Positions 12,001 to 22,959 of a stretch of DNA of 64,000 nt are shown here, one piece after another. The DNA is from Desmodesmus armatus (taxonomy: Eukaryota > Chlorophyta > Chlorophyceae > Sphaeropleales > Scenedesmaceae): assembly GCA_007449985.2 (NCBI GenBank), contig VIIQ02000283.1:1-64000 (forward strand), read 5' to 3'. The notes below the pieces were generated by a model. The model had not been told where the DNA came from. It worked only from the letters and a program-made list of their open reading frames with translations, and made no database searches. Both the position numbers and the translations under genes were made by a program. Within the stretch, counting starts at the first letter, position 1. Every line of letters starts with the position of its first letter.

Positions 12001-14440
12001 AAGCCGAGGGCTTTGTCTGTGTGGCTGCTGGTCCTGCAGCTCTCCAAACAGCGCTGCCGCCGTCTGCTGCTTCGGCTTCCGGGCTGAAGCGTCGGCAGAG
12101 TGCTTCCTGCCACGTGTGCCGACAGCAGCTGCGTTGCTGCTTCTGAGCATGCCGCCCTGCAGCGCGCCCTCCCGCACTCGCGGCTCCAGGTGCTGATGGG
12201 CATTGTCAACGGCAGCTGCAGCAGCACAGCAGTATATGCATACATAAAGCTGAGGCAGCGCACTCGCAGGCAAAGCACACAATGTTGCTGCAAGCATACC
12301 CATGGCTGGCCTTTGCACCCGGTAAGACCAGTTCAACCAACAGGCGGCAAGCACCAGAACGCACAGCACACATCATCCTGAACGCAGAGCCGCAACAGCA
12401 CCTTCTACAGCTGTGCGCATGAGCACAAGAAGGCCAGCCCATTGTGGTCACAAGCACGCTCATTTTAGGTGACGCAAGCAGCATACGCATGCCTACAGCG
12501 CCGTAGCGCATGCATGTGGGCACTGCAATCATCCTGGCAGCTTTTCTAATTGGTTAACTGTGCTGAGCTGCTGTTCGCGACTGGGCGCAAGCAATCTGCA
12601 GCGGTGCAAGCAGCTGCTAGCAGTGCACCAGAGCCTCACCCGCCTACCTGCACTGTCACCCGCTGGCCCAGGTGGCTCTGGCAGCCCCTCCGCCTGCTGC
12701 TTGATGGCTGAAACCCTGCCAAACTGCATCTGAGTGATGCGTGAATCTGCAGCAGAGTGGCGCAGCATGCAGCGGACGAACAGTTGCGCTGCATGGCCAC
12801 ACCAGTAAGCAGCGCAGCTTGTTGCCACACATATCAGCCAGCGCAAACGGCGTTCGCAGTGCTGCATGCAAGGAATGTGCTGACAAGGCGCCATGCTGCA
12901 TGCGCTTTGCTGCCGGAAGTCCTGCAGCATGCAGCTGCAGAGCAGGGGCGCAGGCGCAGGACATCTGGCAACATGGGTCATGGAGGTGGCTTGTGCACCC
13001 AAACGGAGCTGCGCACCTTTGAGAATCCTTCTGACCAGGCCGTTCAGGGAGGGTATCAGTGCGAAGCGTTCTGACGGGTCATAGCCCTGCAGGAAGAGCA
13101 GGCATATGCATACAGGCTGAGTGCTACATGTCGCAGCAGGCTGTTTGTTTACCGCTGTGGTGCCATTTGCCAGCACTGTGAGATTGTGCTGGTGTGCAGA
13201 CACAGCACAGCACAGATGACACATCATGGTCTGGGCTGTGCTGGTGGGTATCGTAGGGGCTGCAGGACAGCCTGCTGTCACACTGAACCCAGCTCTGCAA
13301 GCCGTTGAAGAACACCACGTGGCTCCTGCATCACTGGCGCAGCCCGCGCAGCACACATGCTCAAGGATATGTGTTGCCTACCCTGCTGAATCAAACCTCA
13401 GCGAGCTACTGCCGTGGATGAATTTGCCTGATATCATGTGTGTGAATGCGGTCGACCCCCAACAGGCACCAGGGCAGTACTCACCACTTCATTAATTATC
13501 TGCCAGCGCCTCTCAAGCTCCTCACACTGCAGGCCAACAGCAGCAGCATCCTGCTGCGCCTGCGACGCCACACAACACAGGTGCTGAGAAACTGTGACAC
13601 TGTTGGACCGTGCTGTGCTGCACATGTAATTTGCACTTGCCAGCATGATGCAAACACAGCTGACGCAGTGTTAGCAGCGCCCCTCACCTGCTGTGTTGCG
13701 CCGTTGGTGGTTTCCAAATCATTGAATATGTTCGTCACAAAGACATTGAACTCGTTGGGCTCCTGCGTCGAGCACCGTACAAGCACTGGTGGTGCACAGC
13801 ATCTCTGCCAGCACAGCGCTGTGCTGGAAGCTGTGGACGCATGTGCTGAGAGCCATGCCCACCCTGTCAGTCAAAGATTCAAAGTCCAACACAACACCTG
13901 CAACTTACCAAAGGAGCCCCTGCATAACTGCTTGCCTCATCACCACAGTACAGCGAGCCTGAACGCTCTAGATCTGGCTGTGAGAATGCTGGTGCTGCAT
14001 CTGCTAGCGGTCCGCGCCGGCGCTGTTGCAACCCACTCATCAAGCTTTTGGTTCAAATCAGCTCAGGGATCGTTGCTGCGACGGCTGAGGGACCTGCAGA
14101 CTGGAAGGGGTCTATCGTTGATCTACCGTAAGCAGCCAGAGGAGATAATCGTCCCCGACTACTGACTGAGAGCAGCGTTCAGCCGATTGATGCTTCAGGA
14201 GAAGGGCACTGTGTGCAGCTGGATAGTTTGTCCTGGCCAGCCTGACAACTATATTCAAACACAACTGGCACCACCAGTCTGACTTCAACGATGCTCATAC
14301 AGCTCAGATACCTAGAGAGTCACCGGCTGAATAAAGGAAGTCTAGTAGAGCTGTCTGCTATGACATACAGCATATAGCTGCCATGTAGGGATCTCCCGCA
14401 CGCTGGCGATCCAGTTCACCCCATGCAGCATGCACAAAGT
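9055..14440. repeat. Segmental duplication, copy A
   Basis: From TTTAACTTGGGGAGTAATCA (about 9070) to about 14.44 kb this segment aligns colinearly with 43935-50985. It includes the Gln/Ala-rich gene, its upstream region, and several hundred bases beyond both gene ends. The copies are diverged at the nucleotide level but share exon sizes and phases. Copy B is longer, mainly because one intron was expanded by tandem repeats. Confidence 0.85.
10228..14040 (-). CDS. Gln/Ala/Lys/Pro-rich, probably nuclear protein A, 6 exons, 826 aa
   Basis: Minus-strand exons are 14040-13909, 13804-13688, 13559-13485, 13086-13017, 12746-12648 and 12215-10228. They join in phase to 2,481 nt. Borders were fixed by comparison with paralogue B, which has the same exon phases and, for exons 3-5, identical lengths (75, 70 and 99 nt). 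Exons 1-5 encode about 165 residues of ordinary composition, including EELERRWQ and GLVRRILK, which I do not assign to a known domain. Exon 6 is a long disordered region with a basic RGRKHSADAS patch (nuclear-signal-like), poly-Gln and poly-Ala tracts, and many KAAAKQP-type Lys/Ala/Pro motifs like histone H1 tails. The annotated C-terminus (RGGPRGSPW) differs from another frame that would end in a very basic tail with RKRKPGWP, so a small frameshift near 10.26 kb is possible. A chromatin-associated role is an inference from composition. Confidence 0.72.
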
Positions 14441-15316
14441 GGTGCCAGCCATGCAAGCCATGCAAGCCACAATCTTGGTACCTGAGAGCAGCAGCAGGAC
14501 GTGTTGCTGGGTTCGACCGCCAGTGCTGTTGGTTTCATGCTGTGGTCGTGCATATGTTGCCGTCGCCTTGACATGTAAATGGGGTGCTGCCCCAGTCAGT
14601 GGGCCCTGGAATGGATCTGTGTGATAACCCCTGGCAGGGAATTTAGGCCAGCCTGACAACAGCAGGCCTGCGGCACACCAGCAAGCAGCTTCACTCAGTC
14701 ACTGAGTGGGCTCTCAGTGGTATCATAGATGCGCTGGGGCGGACAACCAGGTCGATATCTGGTCAACACTGCCCAGTGATACCTGGTGCCTTGTTGCTGC
14801 CCGCCTGCCATGCACCACGTGCGCGGCGGCTTTTCACTCGATATTTGCTGATACAAATCCAGCGCCAGGTTCCATCCTGTCACGCTGTACATGTACATGT
14901 AGGCCTACCATGCTCACAAGATGCAGTGTTCCCTGCTCGCTCTGGATGTGTCACTGTTTGTTCTGTCAAAGCCGTGGCACGTAGAGTCTATGCAAGACAC
15001 AAAGCTTACCATTGCGCCAGCCAGGCGTCCTTGCATTGACATCGCTACGACGTCATTGACAGCACCCATCCATTGGTGGAGTGCAGACAGTGCTGATCAT
15101 GGCCGTCTTATGCAAGGAGGCTGACTCCATGGCATGCACTTTGCTTAGGGGCCAGAAAGCTCCAAATGTGTGCAGTGAAGTGGCGAGACCCACCAGCAAT
15201 GAAGCAGGATGTACCATACGTCGCTCGACAGCGCCACGGTGTCCATCGGCTGGTGTTAGGTAGGCCCTACACGGGAGGCACGTGCTCCCACGTAAATTGT
15301 CAGGCCGATCCACACT
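14441..15316. other. No gene recognised
   Basis: This lies between the segmental duplication and the inverted-repeat element. Short open frames on both strands have no splice or family support. I see nothing else in it. Confidence 0.5.
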
Positions 15317-18300
15317 GCCATCGGAAATTTAGGGTCTGCTGATTTGGGGGTGGTGAATCAGTGAACATGGTTTCAGCCCTCAGGGCCACTGTTCAGGATT
15401 AGTGAACTTCTCGATCCTGCTGATTGCCTGCTTACTGATTCAGCAGAACCTGTCATCGTTGAGAAAACTATCGCAGAAACTGTGCTTGACGTGGCCCACA
15501 CAGTCAGGTCGAAGCAACAGTGCAGGTCCCTCCAAGAAGCAGTGCACTCTGGGTGCCTTAGGTTCCTTAGGTGCCCTTTTGCCGTGTTGATCTTCCCACG
15601 CCCTCTAGATGACATATATGTGACTGTCTTTGTCTTTGAATCTGTTGCCGTGTCCGTTTGGGGGTAGGTAGGCACGGTGCAACCCGGTGGCATAGGTGTG
15701 CACGATCATTGAATGCATGCATCGCCAACCACTTGGGACCGGGGATCGCCCTGGGAGCTCCGATGCACTCACGTTCATCAAAAACACAGACTTCAACCTC
15801 ACAAAACCAATCATGTATTCAAGCTTGCTTCCTGAATGGGTTCAACCTGCACCGTGTTTGAAAAGGCTGTCACCCTGACCGGGCTCAGGTGGCAACGTTT
15901 GAAGCCTCGTAGGTGTTCACCTTCCCTGTGGCGACATCTATGGTTTGTTACGCGATCCCCAAGTTTTTCATACTCTCTGCATTGCAACAGCTGCACCTGA
16001 AAACGTTATTCCTTCCGTCTCAGCCGCTGCTCGCATTGGTCCGTTATCGCCAGCACATGGGCTTACGTACAGTATTCTGCAGATTATGAGCGCGAAGCTA
16101 TGCCTCTGAAGCGGCTACACAGTGCAGCTGCAGCAGTAGTTGATAGATCCACCTCTGGAGCACAGTGCTGACCTGGAGGCGCCTGTAGCTGGCGATGGGG
16201 GACAAGAACAAGGCTGTTCTGTTCTGCTACTTACCTGATGACTGACCGACTGGGCCCAATGCAGCGTGAGTTCAACCACCCCCTAAGGCGTTGATCTGAC
16301 AGTTGTGCTTGTGGGTCATGAGTAAGAATCTTGTGTTCCTCAGCAATGCTAGCAGTCGCAGATTCAACAGCATACAAGGCGTTGCGTGTTGGCAAGTGAA
16401 CAGCTGGCATGTGCTGGCACAGCCTGCCACGTATCTGCCCCTATGTTGCTGCTAGTGTTCAGGCAGCATGGTGCTGCCCTTGTATGTGTGTGCAGGAGGT
16501 GCCGCTGTGTGGCTTCTGACTTGATACCATCACCATCAATGAAGCTGGAAACTGAGAGCAGCAGCACGGTAAGCCTGTATTGCGCTGTGTCAACTGCAAG
16601 ATCGGGTTGTTTGCCCCATCTTTCAGGGTCAAACCAGACAGTCCATGGTACCTTGCAGTTGGAATGTGTGTTTCTGCACCCCTGACATGCCTGCATGGTC
16701 ATGCCTGCAACCGCAGTTTCCACCTCAGCTGTTGTCTTTGGCTGCTGCTGCTTCCATCTTTCCCCTTCCAGTCCGGTCATGGGTTGAACGCTTCCAGGGC
16801 CACTGGGGACACACCAACCGTGCTTGCAAGGCCCAGGACATGCTGGGGACAAGCAAACATGCATGCCAGGTGTCTGCGAGTACCGGAAGCTCGTCTTGAG
16901 CTGAACAAGGCCAACAACAGCAAGGAGGCCAAGCTGCAGCAGGACGCAGACAAGGACGAAACTGCAGGCAGCATGCAGGTGAATTTGGCGAGGCATGGTT
17001 GCTGGCTGGTGGGCCGACAAGGTCACTTTGAGATGCCAGCGTGTGTTGGGTGTGACAGCTTCATCAAGCTGCCAGGCGAGTTCTTGTTGCTTTTGGCAGT
17101 CATACTGGCAGCGTCTGCAGCCACCAGCTCTGCAACACCGGCTTGTTCTGCACTGTGTTGCTTGCAGGCGAAGAACGGGCTGCGGCTGTGGGGTCCCCCC
17201 CCCACCTGCAGGAGCTGGCGCTGAGTGGCGCTAGGAAGGCTGCCGACATTTTATGGCCAACCCTGCACGATAAAGGTCAAGTGCAACGTCCGTGCGGTGC
17301 AGCACCAGCGGCTGCTCGGGTTGGGGGTGGGATTGGCAATGAGCAAGCCATGTTGGTGTACGTCGCCTCCTCGCTGAGCCGTTTGCCACAGCAGCAGCCG
17401 CTGCCAGTGGTCCCGAGCCCAAGATGCGCAGGCTTGGCAAGGGCAAGAAGGGGGTGATTGGCGGGCAAGGGCAAGTGGAGTGGCAGTGCGGCGTGCGCTG
17501 CTGCAACCATGCTGTAGAAGCTCAATCAAATACCCGGCTGCACAACTTTTTGAACGTTCCCTGTTTTGGCTGTGTCAGCATGTGTTTTGTGTTTTGCGTG
17601 TTCTTCCAGCAGTTTTGAGTGGACCTTGCTGGTTGATGTGTGCCAGGGGTGGATAGGTGTACATGTGAGGTGTCACATTGGCCGCCTGTCACCTTCTGAC
17701 AAAGTGGTTTGATTCCCAGCAGGACATGCACTTGCATGCAGTGCCTGACAGGCACAGTGTGCAGCATGTAGTATGTGTACAGTTGTCGACAACTGTACGG
17801 CAGGCTCACAGCTGCCATTCGGTGTACAGCTGGCCAGATCTTGCTCACTAGTGGTGTATGTCTGATGTGCAGCCAATGCACAGTGATTACTCATTCCTGA
17901 TTGTGCGTGCTAAGTACTGCTATCTTTATTTACCTGCATGTGGCAGACACTCTGCTGTCACTACTACATGCACTACTTACTGATGTTTGTGATGGTTTGT
18001 GCACAGCTATGCCTAGACTTGATAATGTCAAAGCAGTTGCGGCACAGCTGACCTGTTCGTGTGGCATTCTTCCTGCGTTGTGTTGTGCTGCATGCAACGC
18101 GTTGACACTGTTAACTGTGGCGTACCGCAAGCTGTTGTGGACGTTGTTGTGGTACATTGCTCGAACACGCAAGCAGCACAGGCTACTAGCAGTTGATGCA
18201 GCAGTTGTCGCTGCCAGTGCATACTGAGAACGACATGCAGCGGTTGCAGTATGCAGTTCAGCCGGCACTCTGCTGATCATTGTCGCGCAACTGAAGCGTT

Positions 18301-18479
18301 AAAGCATACTGAAGCGGTTCACGAATACAACAACACTGATCATCGTCACTGTCTTCAGCGACGCTGACGCGGGTCGCTGATTCAGCGGCAGCCGCGCCTT
18401 GCTGAACTGAAAAGTGAATCAGGACCAAAAATCAGTGGGTTTCAGTGGTCATTTCAGCAGACCCAAAATTTCCGATGGC
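15317..18479. mobile_element. DNA-transposon-like element with ~25-bp terminal inverted repeats
   Basis: The left end reads GCCATCGGAAATTTAGGG followed by TCTGCTGA. The reverse complement of the right end reads GCCATCGGAAATTTTGGG followed by TCTGCTGA, so about 25 of 26 bases match. Both subterminal regions are rich in GATTCAG/CTGAATC-type words. No target-site duplication is visible, so the true ends or family are open. The interior (about 15.4-17.0 kb) is a diverged relative of 27.4-28.97 kb, which lies inside the CACTA-like element. The shared interior includes an exon-like Lys/Ala-rich stretch (CLRVPEARLELNKANN near 16870-16970) ending at a potential splice site. Confidence 0.6.
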
Positions 18480-19138
18480 GTGTCTCGCCTGCAGCGGAAA
18501 TGTCACGCATGTGCAGTCATGGCCTGGCAAGCACACATGCGTTTGAGCATGCGCATGCATAGCTCGGTCCATCGATGCCACAGGCACCTGGATGCGCCCT
18601 CAGCCCAGCCTGTGCTCTCACATGCCTTGCCGACAACGCTGCATTATGCTGTCTCAAATCATGTCAAGAAGTTGGTACTGATCAGCAATCGGTGGACGCC
18701 ACCACCTATAGCTAGTAGGTGGATCTGGAGCAACTGCCGGCCTGTGCAGCAGTACCCGGTGCTGCAGTTGTTCTGCTTGCAGATATCATCAGCACTGCAA
18801 AGTTCGGGATTGTGGCACTACTTCAAGCCAAGTCAGTGCCACTGGTCTTCAAAGCATCAAGTAAGTGGCCATGTATTGGTCAGTACTGACTCAATACGGA
18901 GCAGTTGAGGCTCCAGGCTGGCAAGCACCAAACAAGCTTGCATCCCTTCACTGAAGCCCACCACCACATGTGTGGCTCGCTGTAGTGGTCTTGAGCACCG
19001 TGCTGAGCGCTCCAGCGCCTCGTGTGCACATTCAGGCGTGGCCCACGTGCTTGGATAAAACGACAATACCCCCCTATTTTACTCTTGAGTACTACCAGAA
19101 TGGTCCTGAGACCTCTGAGGGATCCCTAATTTTCATAG
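18480..19138. other. No gene recognised
   Basis: This is unique-looking DNA between the inverted-repeat element and the 81-bp minisatellite. A plus frame around 18520-18900 has mixed composition, but I find no convincing start or splice sites. Confidence 0.4.
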
Positions 19139-19855
19139 GCCCCAGCCTGCCACTCTGGCATTCTGCCCACTCCCTCCCACTCTGCCCACTCCAAGACACT
19201 CTCGTTGATTTTTCCTAAGTCCCCAGCCTGCCACTCTGGCATTCTGCCCACTCCCTCCCACTCTGCCCACTCCAGGACACTCCAGCTGAATGTTCCCAAG
19301 TCCCCAGCCTGCCACTCTGGCATTCTGCCCACTCCCTCCCACTCTGCCCACTCCAGGACACTCCAGCTGAATTTCCCAAGTCCCCAGCCTGCCACTCTGG
19401 CATTCTGCCCACTCCCTCCCACTCTGCCCACTCCAGGACACTCCAGCTGAATGTTCCCAAGTCCCCAGCCTGCCACTCTGGCATTCTGCCCACTCCCTCC
19501 CACTCTGCCCACTCCAGGACACTCTAGCTGAATTTTCTCAAGTCCCCAGCCTGCCACTCTGGCATTCTGCCCACTCCCTCCCACTCTGCCCACTCCAGGA
19601 CACTCCAGCTGAATGTTCCCAAGTCCCCAGCCTGCCACCCTGGCATTCTGCCCACTCCCTCCCACTCTGCCCACTCCAGGACACTCTAGCTGAATTTTCT
19701 CAAGTCCCCAGCCTGCCACTCTGGCATTCTGCCCACTCCCTCCCACTCTGCCCACTCCAGGACACTCTAGCTCAATTTTCTCAAGTCCCCAGCCTGCCAC
19801 TCTGGCATTCTGCCCACTCCCTCCCACTCTGCCCACTCCAGGACACTCTAGCTAC
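19139..19855. repeat. ~81-bp minisatellite, nine units
   Basis: Nine head-to-tail units of about 80-82 bp each begin CCCCAGCCTGCCACTCTGGC and contain the nested direct repeat TGCCCACTCC / TCTGCCCACTCC. Units differ mainly in a short segment near the end (AGCTGAATGTTCCC versus AGCTGAATTTTCTC). The minus strand is open through the whole array because the unit length is near a multiple of three. This is a by-product of the repeat and not evidence of a gene. Confidence 0.95.
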
Positions 19856-19894
19856 AAACTGTCTCTGCTGTCCGGCATGTCCTGCTGTCAATAA

Positions 19895-20030
19895 ATCCAA
19901 ACCCTAGTACCTGCACCCCCCCTACCCCCCCCCCCAAGAAACCCTAAACTGTCCGTAGGGGCTCCGCCGATCCAGAAACCCTAATCCAGACACCAAAACC
20001 CTAAGCCCTACCCAAAACCCTGATACCCCA
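19895..20030. repeat. Degenerate telomere-like (CCCTAAA) words
   Basis: At least five AAACCCTAA/AAAACCCTAAG-type words occur within about 135 bp, interrupted by C-tracts. They match the plant and green-algal telomere unit TTTAGGG read on the other strand. Single copies occur elsewhere in the window (about 24614, 39800 and 39865). They are spaced, not perfect tandem, so this is interstitial and decayed and not a chromosome end. Confidence 0.6.
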
Positions 20031-20217
20031 GCCCGCTGGTTTCTTTGATGGGGCTGAAGTGGACGGCTGTGGGGTACTGTGGAGCCCGTAGGGCTTATTG
20101 TGTAGGGCTTATGGTTATGGTGGCAGGAGTAGGGTTTCTGGCTTGGCTCCGCTTGCTGGTTTGTCCGCAGCAACACTCGGCTCGCACTGAAGGATGAGCT
20201 ACTGGGCGGCTGGTGAC

Positions 20218-20654
20218 CAGGGAATTTTTTATGTTTGGGACCTTGGCTATTTTTGGCGACAAATACCTATGGGCTGGATTTTTTTGGCTACAAATCTGGC
20301 GACAAGGCCTCCCACCCCCATACATTTGGCGACAAAACCAAGTGCAGTGTTCACTGTCAAAATCTGTTTTGGGCTACAACGCCTCCTGCCCAAGTAGACA
20401 TTTGTCACTTTTGATGACAAAGTACATTGAAAACCACGTTTTGCTGTCTTCAGTGCCTTTGTATACTGTGTATTTGGCGATGCACAGTACCCCCAGCTTT
20501 TGATCTGGCTACAAATTTGGCGAAAGTGGGGCACCCCTGGATTCCATCTGGCTACAAGATTTGGCTAATTCTGGGTGGATATTATTTTTTGTAGCCAAAG
20601 GAATTCCTTCAAACTCGCCAGATCTGGCGAAATAGCCAACTAAAAAATTCCCTG
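20218..20654. mobile_element. hAT-type MITE, 437 bp, with 8-bp target duplication
   Basis: The element is bounded by the direct repeat CTGGTGAC at 20210-20217 and 20655-20662. Its ends are perfect 14-bp inverted repeats, CAGGGAATTTTTTA. An 8-bp target duplication with CAGGG-type ends is the hallmark of the hAT superfamily. The interior is AT-rich for this region and contains repeated TTTGGCGACAAA and TGGCTACAA words in both orientations, as often found in subterminal transposase-binding regions. There is no coding capacity, so it is non-autonomous. Intact ends and target duplications point to a fairly recent insertion. Confidence 0.9.
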
Positions 20655-20666
20655 CTGGTGACCTGC

Positions 20667-20868
20667 TAGAATGGTCCAGAGTGGGGGGAGTGGCCCAGAG
20701 TGGGCAGAATGCCAGAGTGCAAGGGGGTAGGGGGGTGTCTGGTGGACTAAGCAAATTTTCAGCAAAGCAGCTAGAATGGTCCAGAGTGGGGGGAGTGGCC
20801 CAGAGTGGGCAGAATGCCAGAGTGCAAGGGGGTAGGGGGGTGTCTGGTGGACTTAGCAAATTTTCACC
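20667..20868. repeat. 104-bp direct repeat, two units
   Basis: Two units start at CTAGAATGGTCCAGAGTGGG (20667 and 20771). The core GAGTGGGCAGAATGCCAGAG is the reverse complement of part of the 81-bp minisatellite at 19.1-19.85 kb. The two arrays therefore flank the telomere-like stretch and the MITE in opposite orientation. Confidence 0.85.
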
Positions 20869-21179
20869 TTGATGTGGGCTGAACGGCTCAGAATTCTGGC
20901 CAATTCTGGGCCAAATTCTGGCCCTGTACTCCGTGCACATTCTGGGTACTATTCTGGAGTACTCTAAGGGGGGGGGGTTGTCCTCTTCTACGTGCTTGAA
21001 GCACAAACGGCATCCAAGCAGCATCACTTAGCACTGTTGATGTTGATTTTGAATTAACAGCAGGGGCGGGGGAGAACCCGCCCTGCGAGCGGCTAGCCGC
21101 CTTCTGTGACCCGCTATGTAAAGCTGCGAGAGGCCGCATAAATGCCCCAACGGTCCTGCATGTCGGCAGCATGACTGCA

Positions 21180-22200
21180 TGGTACAGTGGAATCATGCAG
21201 TGTGCTGGAGATGCCATGCAGTGCAAAAGGGACCATGCAGGGTGGAAGAGGGACCATGCAGTGTGCTGGAGGCGCCCGGCGCCTGCAGTATAGTGTATCG
21301 CCCCTCTCATGAAGGGTGCAAAAGGGACCATGCAGGTTGGAGGCGGGACCATGCAGTGTGCTGGAGGTGTTCGGCGCCTGCAGTGTAGTGTGCATTGCGC
21401 CTTGGAGGCGCCATGCAGGGTGCAGGAGATGCCATGCAGGGTGCAGGAGGCGCCATGCAGGGTGTAAGACGCGCCATGCAGCGTGCCAAAGGCGCCATAT
21501 GGAATGTGCAAGGGATCATGCAGCGTGCTGGAGGCGCCATGCAGCACGGTGCTGGAGGCGCCATGCAGGGTGCAAAAGGGACCATGCAGGGTGGAAGAGG
21601 GACCATGCAGTGTGCTGGAGGCGCCCGGCGCCTTCAGTGTAGTGTGCACTGCGCCTGCAGTGTAGTGTGCACTGCGCCTCGAAGGCGCCATGCAGGGTGC
21701 AGGAGTTGCCATGAAGGGTGCAGGAGGCGCCATGAAGGGTGCAGGAGGTGCCATGAAGGGTGCAGGAGGCGCCAAGAGGGGTGCAGGGGACGCCATGCAA
21801 TGTGCAAGAGGGATCGTGCAGCGTGCTGGAGGCGCCATGCAGGGTGCAGGAGGCGCCATGAAGGGTCACCCTCCTGCACGGTGCAGGAGGTGCCATGAAG
21901 GGTGCAGGAGGCGCCAAGAAGGGTGCAGGAGGCGGCATGCAATGTGCAAGAGGGATCGTGCAGCGTGCTGAAGGCGCCATGCAGCCTGCAGGAGGGGTAT
22001 GCAGGGTGCAAGAGGGATCATGCAGTGTTCTGAAAACACTCATGTAGTGTTCTGAAGGGGGCATGCATTGTGCTGGAGGTGGCATGCAGGGTGCAGGAGG
22101 GGCCATGAAGGAAGCACAAGGCACAATGCAGTGTGCAGGAGGGGCCATGCAGTGGGCAGGAGGCGCCATGCACGGTGCTACAGGAGCCATGCAGTGTCAA
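21180..22200. repeat. ~21-bp minisatellite (GGCGCCATGCAGGGTGCAGGA-type)
   Basis: About 1 kb of imperfect 21-bp units contains GCGCCATGCAG and GGTGCAGGAG with variants (ATGAAGGGTG, GGGACCATGC). Because the unit is seven codons long, several frames stay open on both strands (HGASCTL-type and GAGGAMQ-type heptads). The open frames carry no start context, splice logic or conserved neighbours, so I treat them as repeat shadows. Confidence 0.9.
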
Positions 22201-22709
22201 TCAGGCAGTGCAGGACGATGTGCTGCCTTCCAGCCTGTGCTGGTGCTAGGAGAGGACTCCTCTTCTTGAATGGGCATGCCATCATGGGCTTTGAATTTGC
22301 TGATAACACTGAAGGTAGGGGGCTAGGGTTGATTATGTTCAGCACACAAAACAGTCTGTGTGTGATGGCACAATGTGTGTGTAGTTCAACTACACCGGGT
22401 GGCCTTTGCCTCCCTTTGCGCTGATTGACTTTGTGCAGAGTGGCAGGTTCTTGTGCTGTTTGTGTGCGCGGTTTGTGGAGTGCGCCTTGTTGTGTTGTGC
22501 CACACACAGTGTGAGGGCAAAAATAGCATAACATGTCTGGCAATTTGTTATATGCATATGTCATAAGTGTGCACTGGTGTCATGACTACGGACTGTCATG
22601 GTGAAGTGCTGTGCCAGCCTGGGCCCTGTTGTCATGAGGGGGTCTTTTCTCCCTCAAAATGCACATACACTCAGTGTCTAAGGCTTAGACCCTTGTAATC
22701 ATGCCGCTT

Positions 22710-22959
22710 GCAAACTGACTGCACCCCACACCCCAGCCACTCACCGTCAAGAAAACCCGCCGAAACCCTGGCGTGAAGTTAGTGCCGGCACTCTGAATAT
22801 ATCCACACTGCTGGCAAACAGGAATCACCATCCTCTCCACAGGTTCATCATCTTTCTCCTTTGTTGCTGTCGGGCAGCAGACCCCAGTTCGGCAGAAGTA
22901 AGCCAGGTGGAAGGTCACCGCTGCTGTCTTGGGTCGACAAGTGCAGAGAAATGCTTTTC
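22710..22959 (-). CDS. Cys-containing exon fragment, unrecognised
   Basis: A minus-strand open stretch includes KAFLCTC, FHLAYFCRT, CCPTATKEKDDE and IPVCQQCGY and ends at a potential splice donor (LTG|GTGAGT-like at about 22743). The CxxC pair and the acidic/basic linker have a zinc-ribbon look. I considered an RPB9-like ribbon but the first Cys pair does not fit. The N-terminal third lies in the 660-bp repeat and the rest in unique DNA, so this may be a chimera created at the repeat junction. The intron after the donor matches part of the 168-bp satellite monomer. Confidence 0.3.

Noticed and set aside
19126..19836. 236-codon minus-strand frame of 27-residue repeats
   Set aside because: It is open only because the 81-bp minisatellite unit is a multiple of three. 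There is no start context, neighbours or splice sites.
20888..21859. 323-codon minus-strand Pro/Ala/Cys-rich frame
   Set aside because: It is a shadow of the 21-bp minisatellite, and both strands and several frames are equally open.
22710..22900. RNA polymerase II subunit RPB9-like zinc ribbon
   Set aside because: The first Cys pair has the wrong spacing and half of the motif lies in a mobile repeat, so the resemblance is probably chance.
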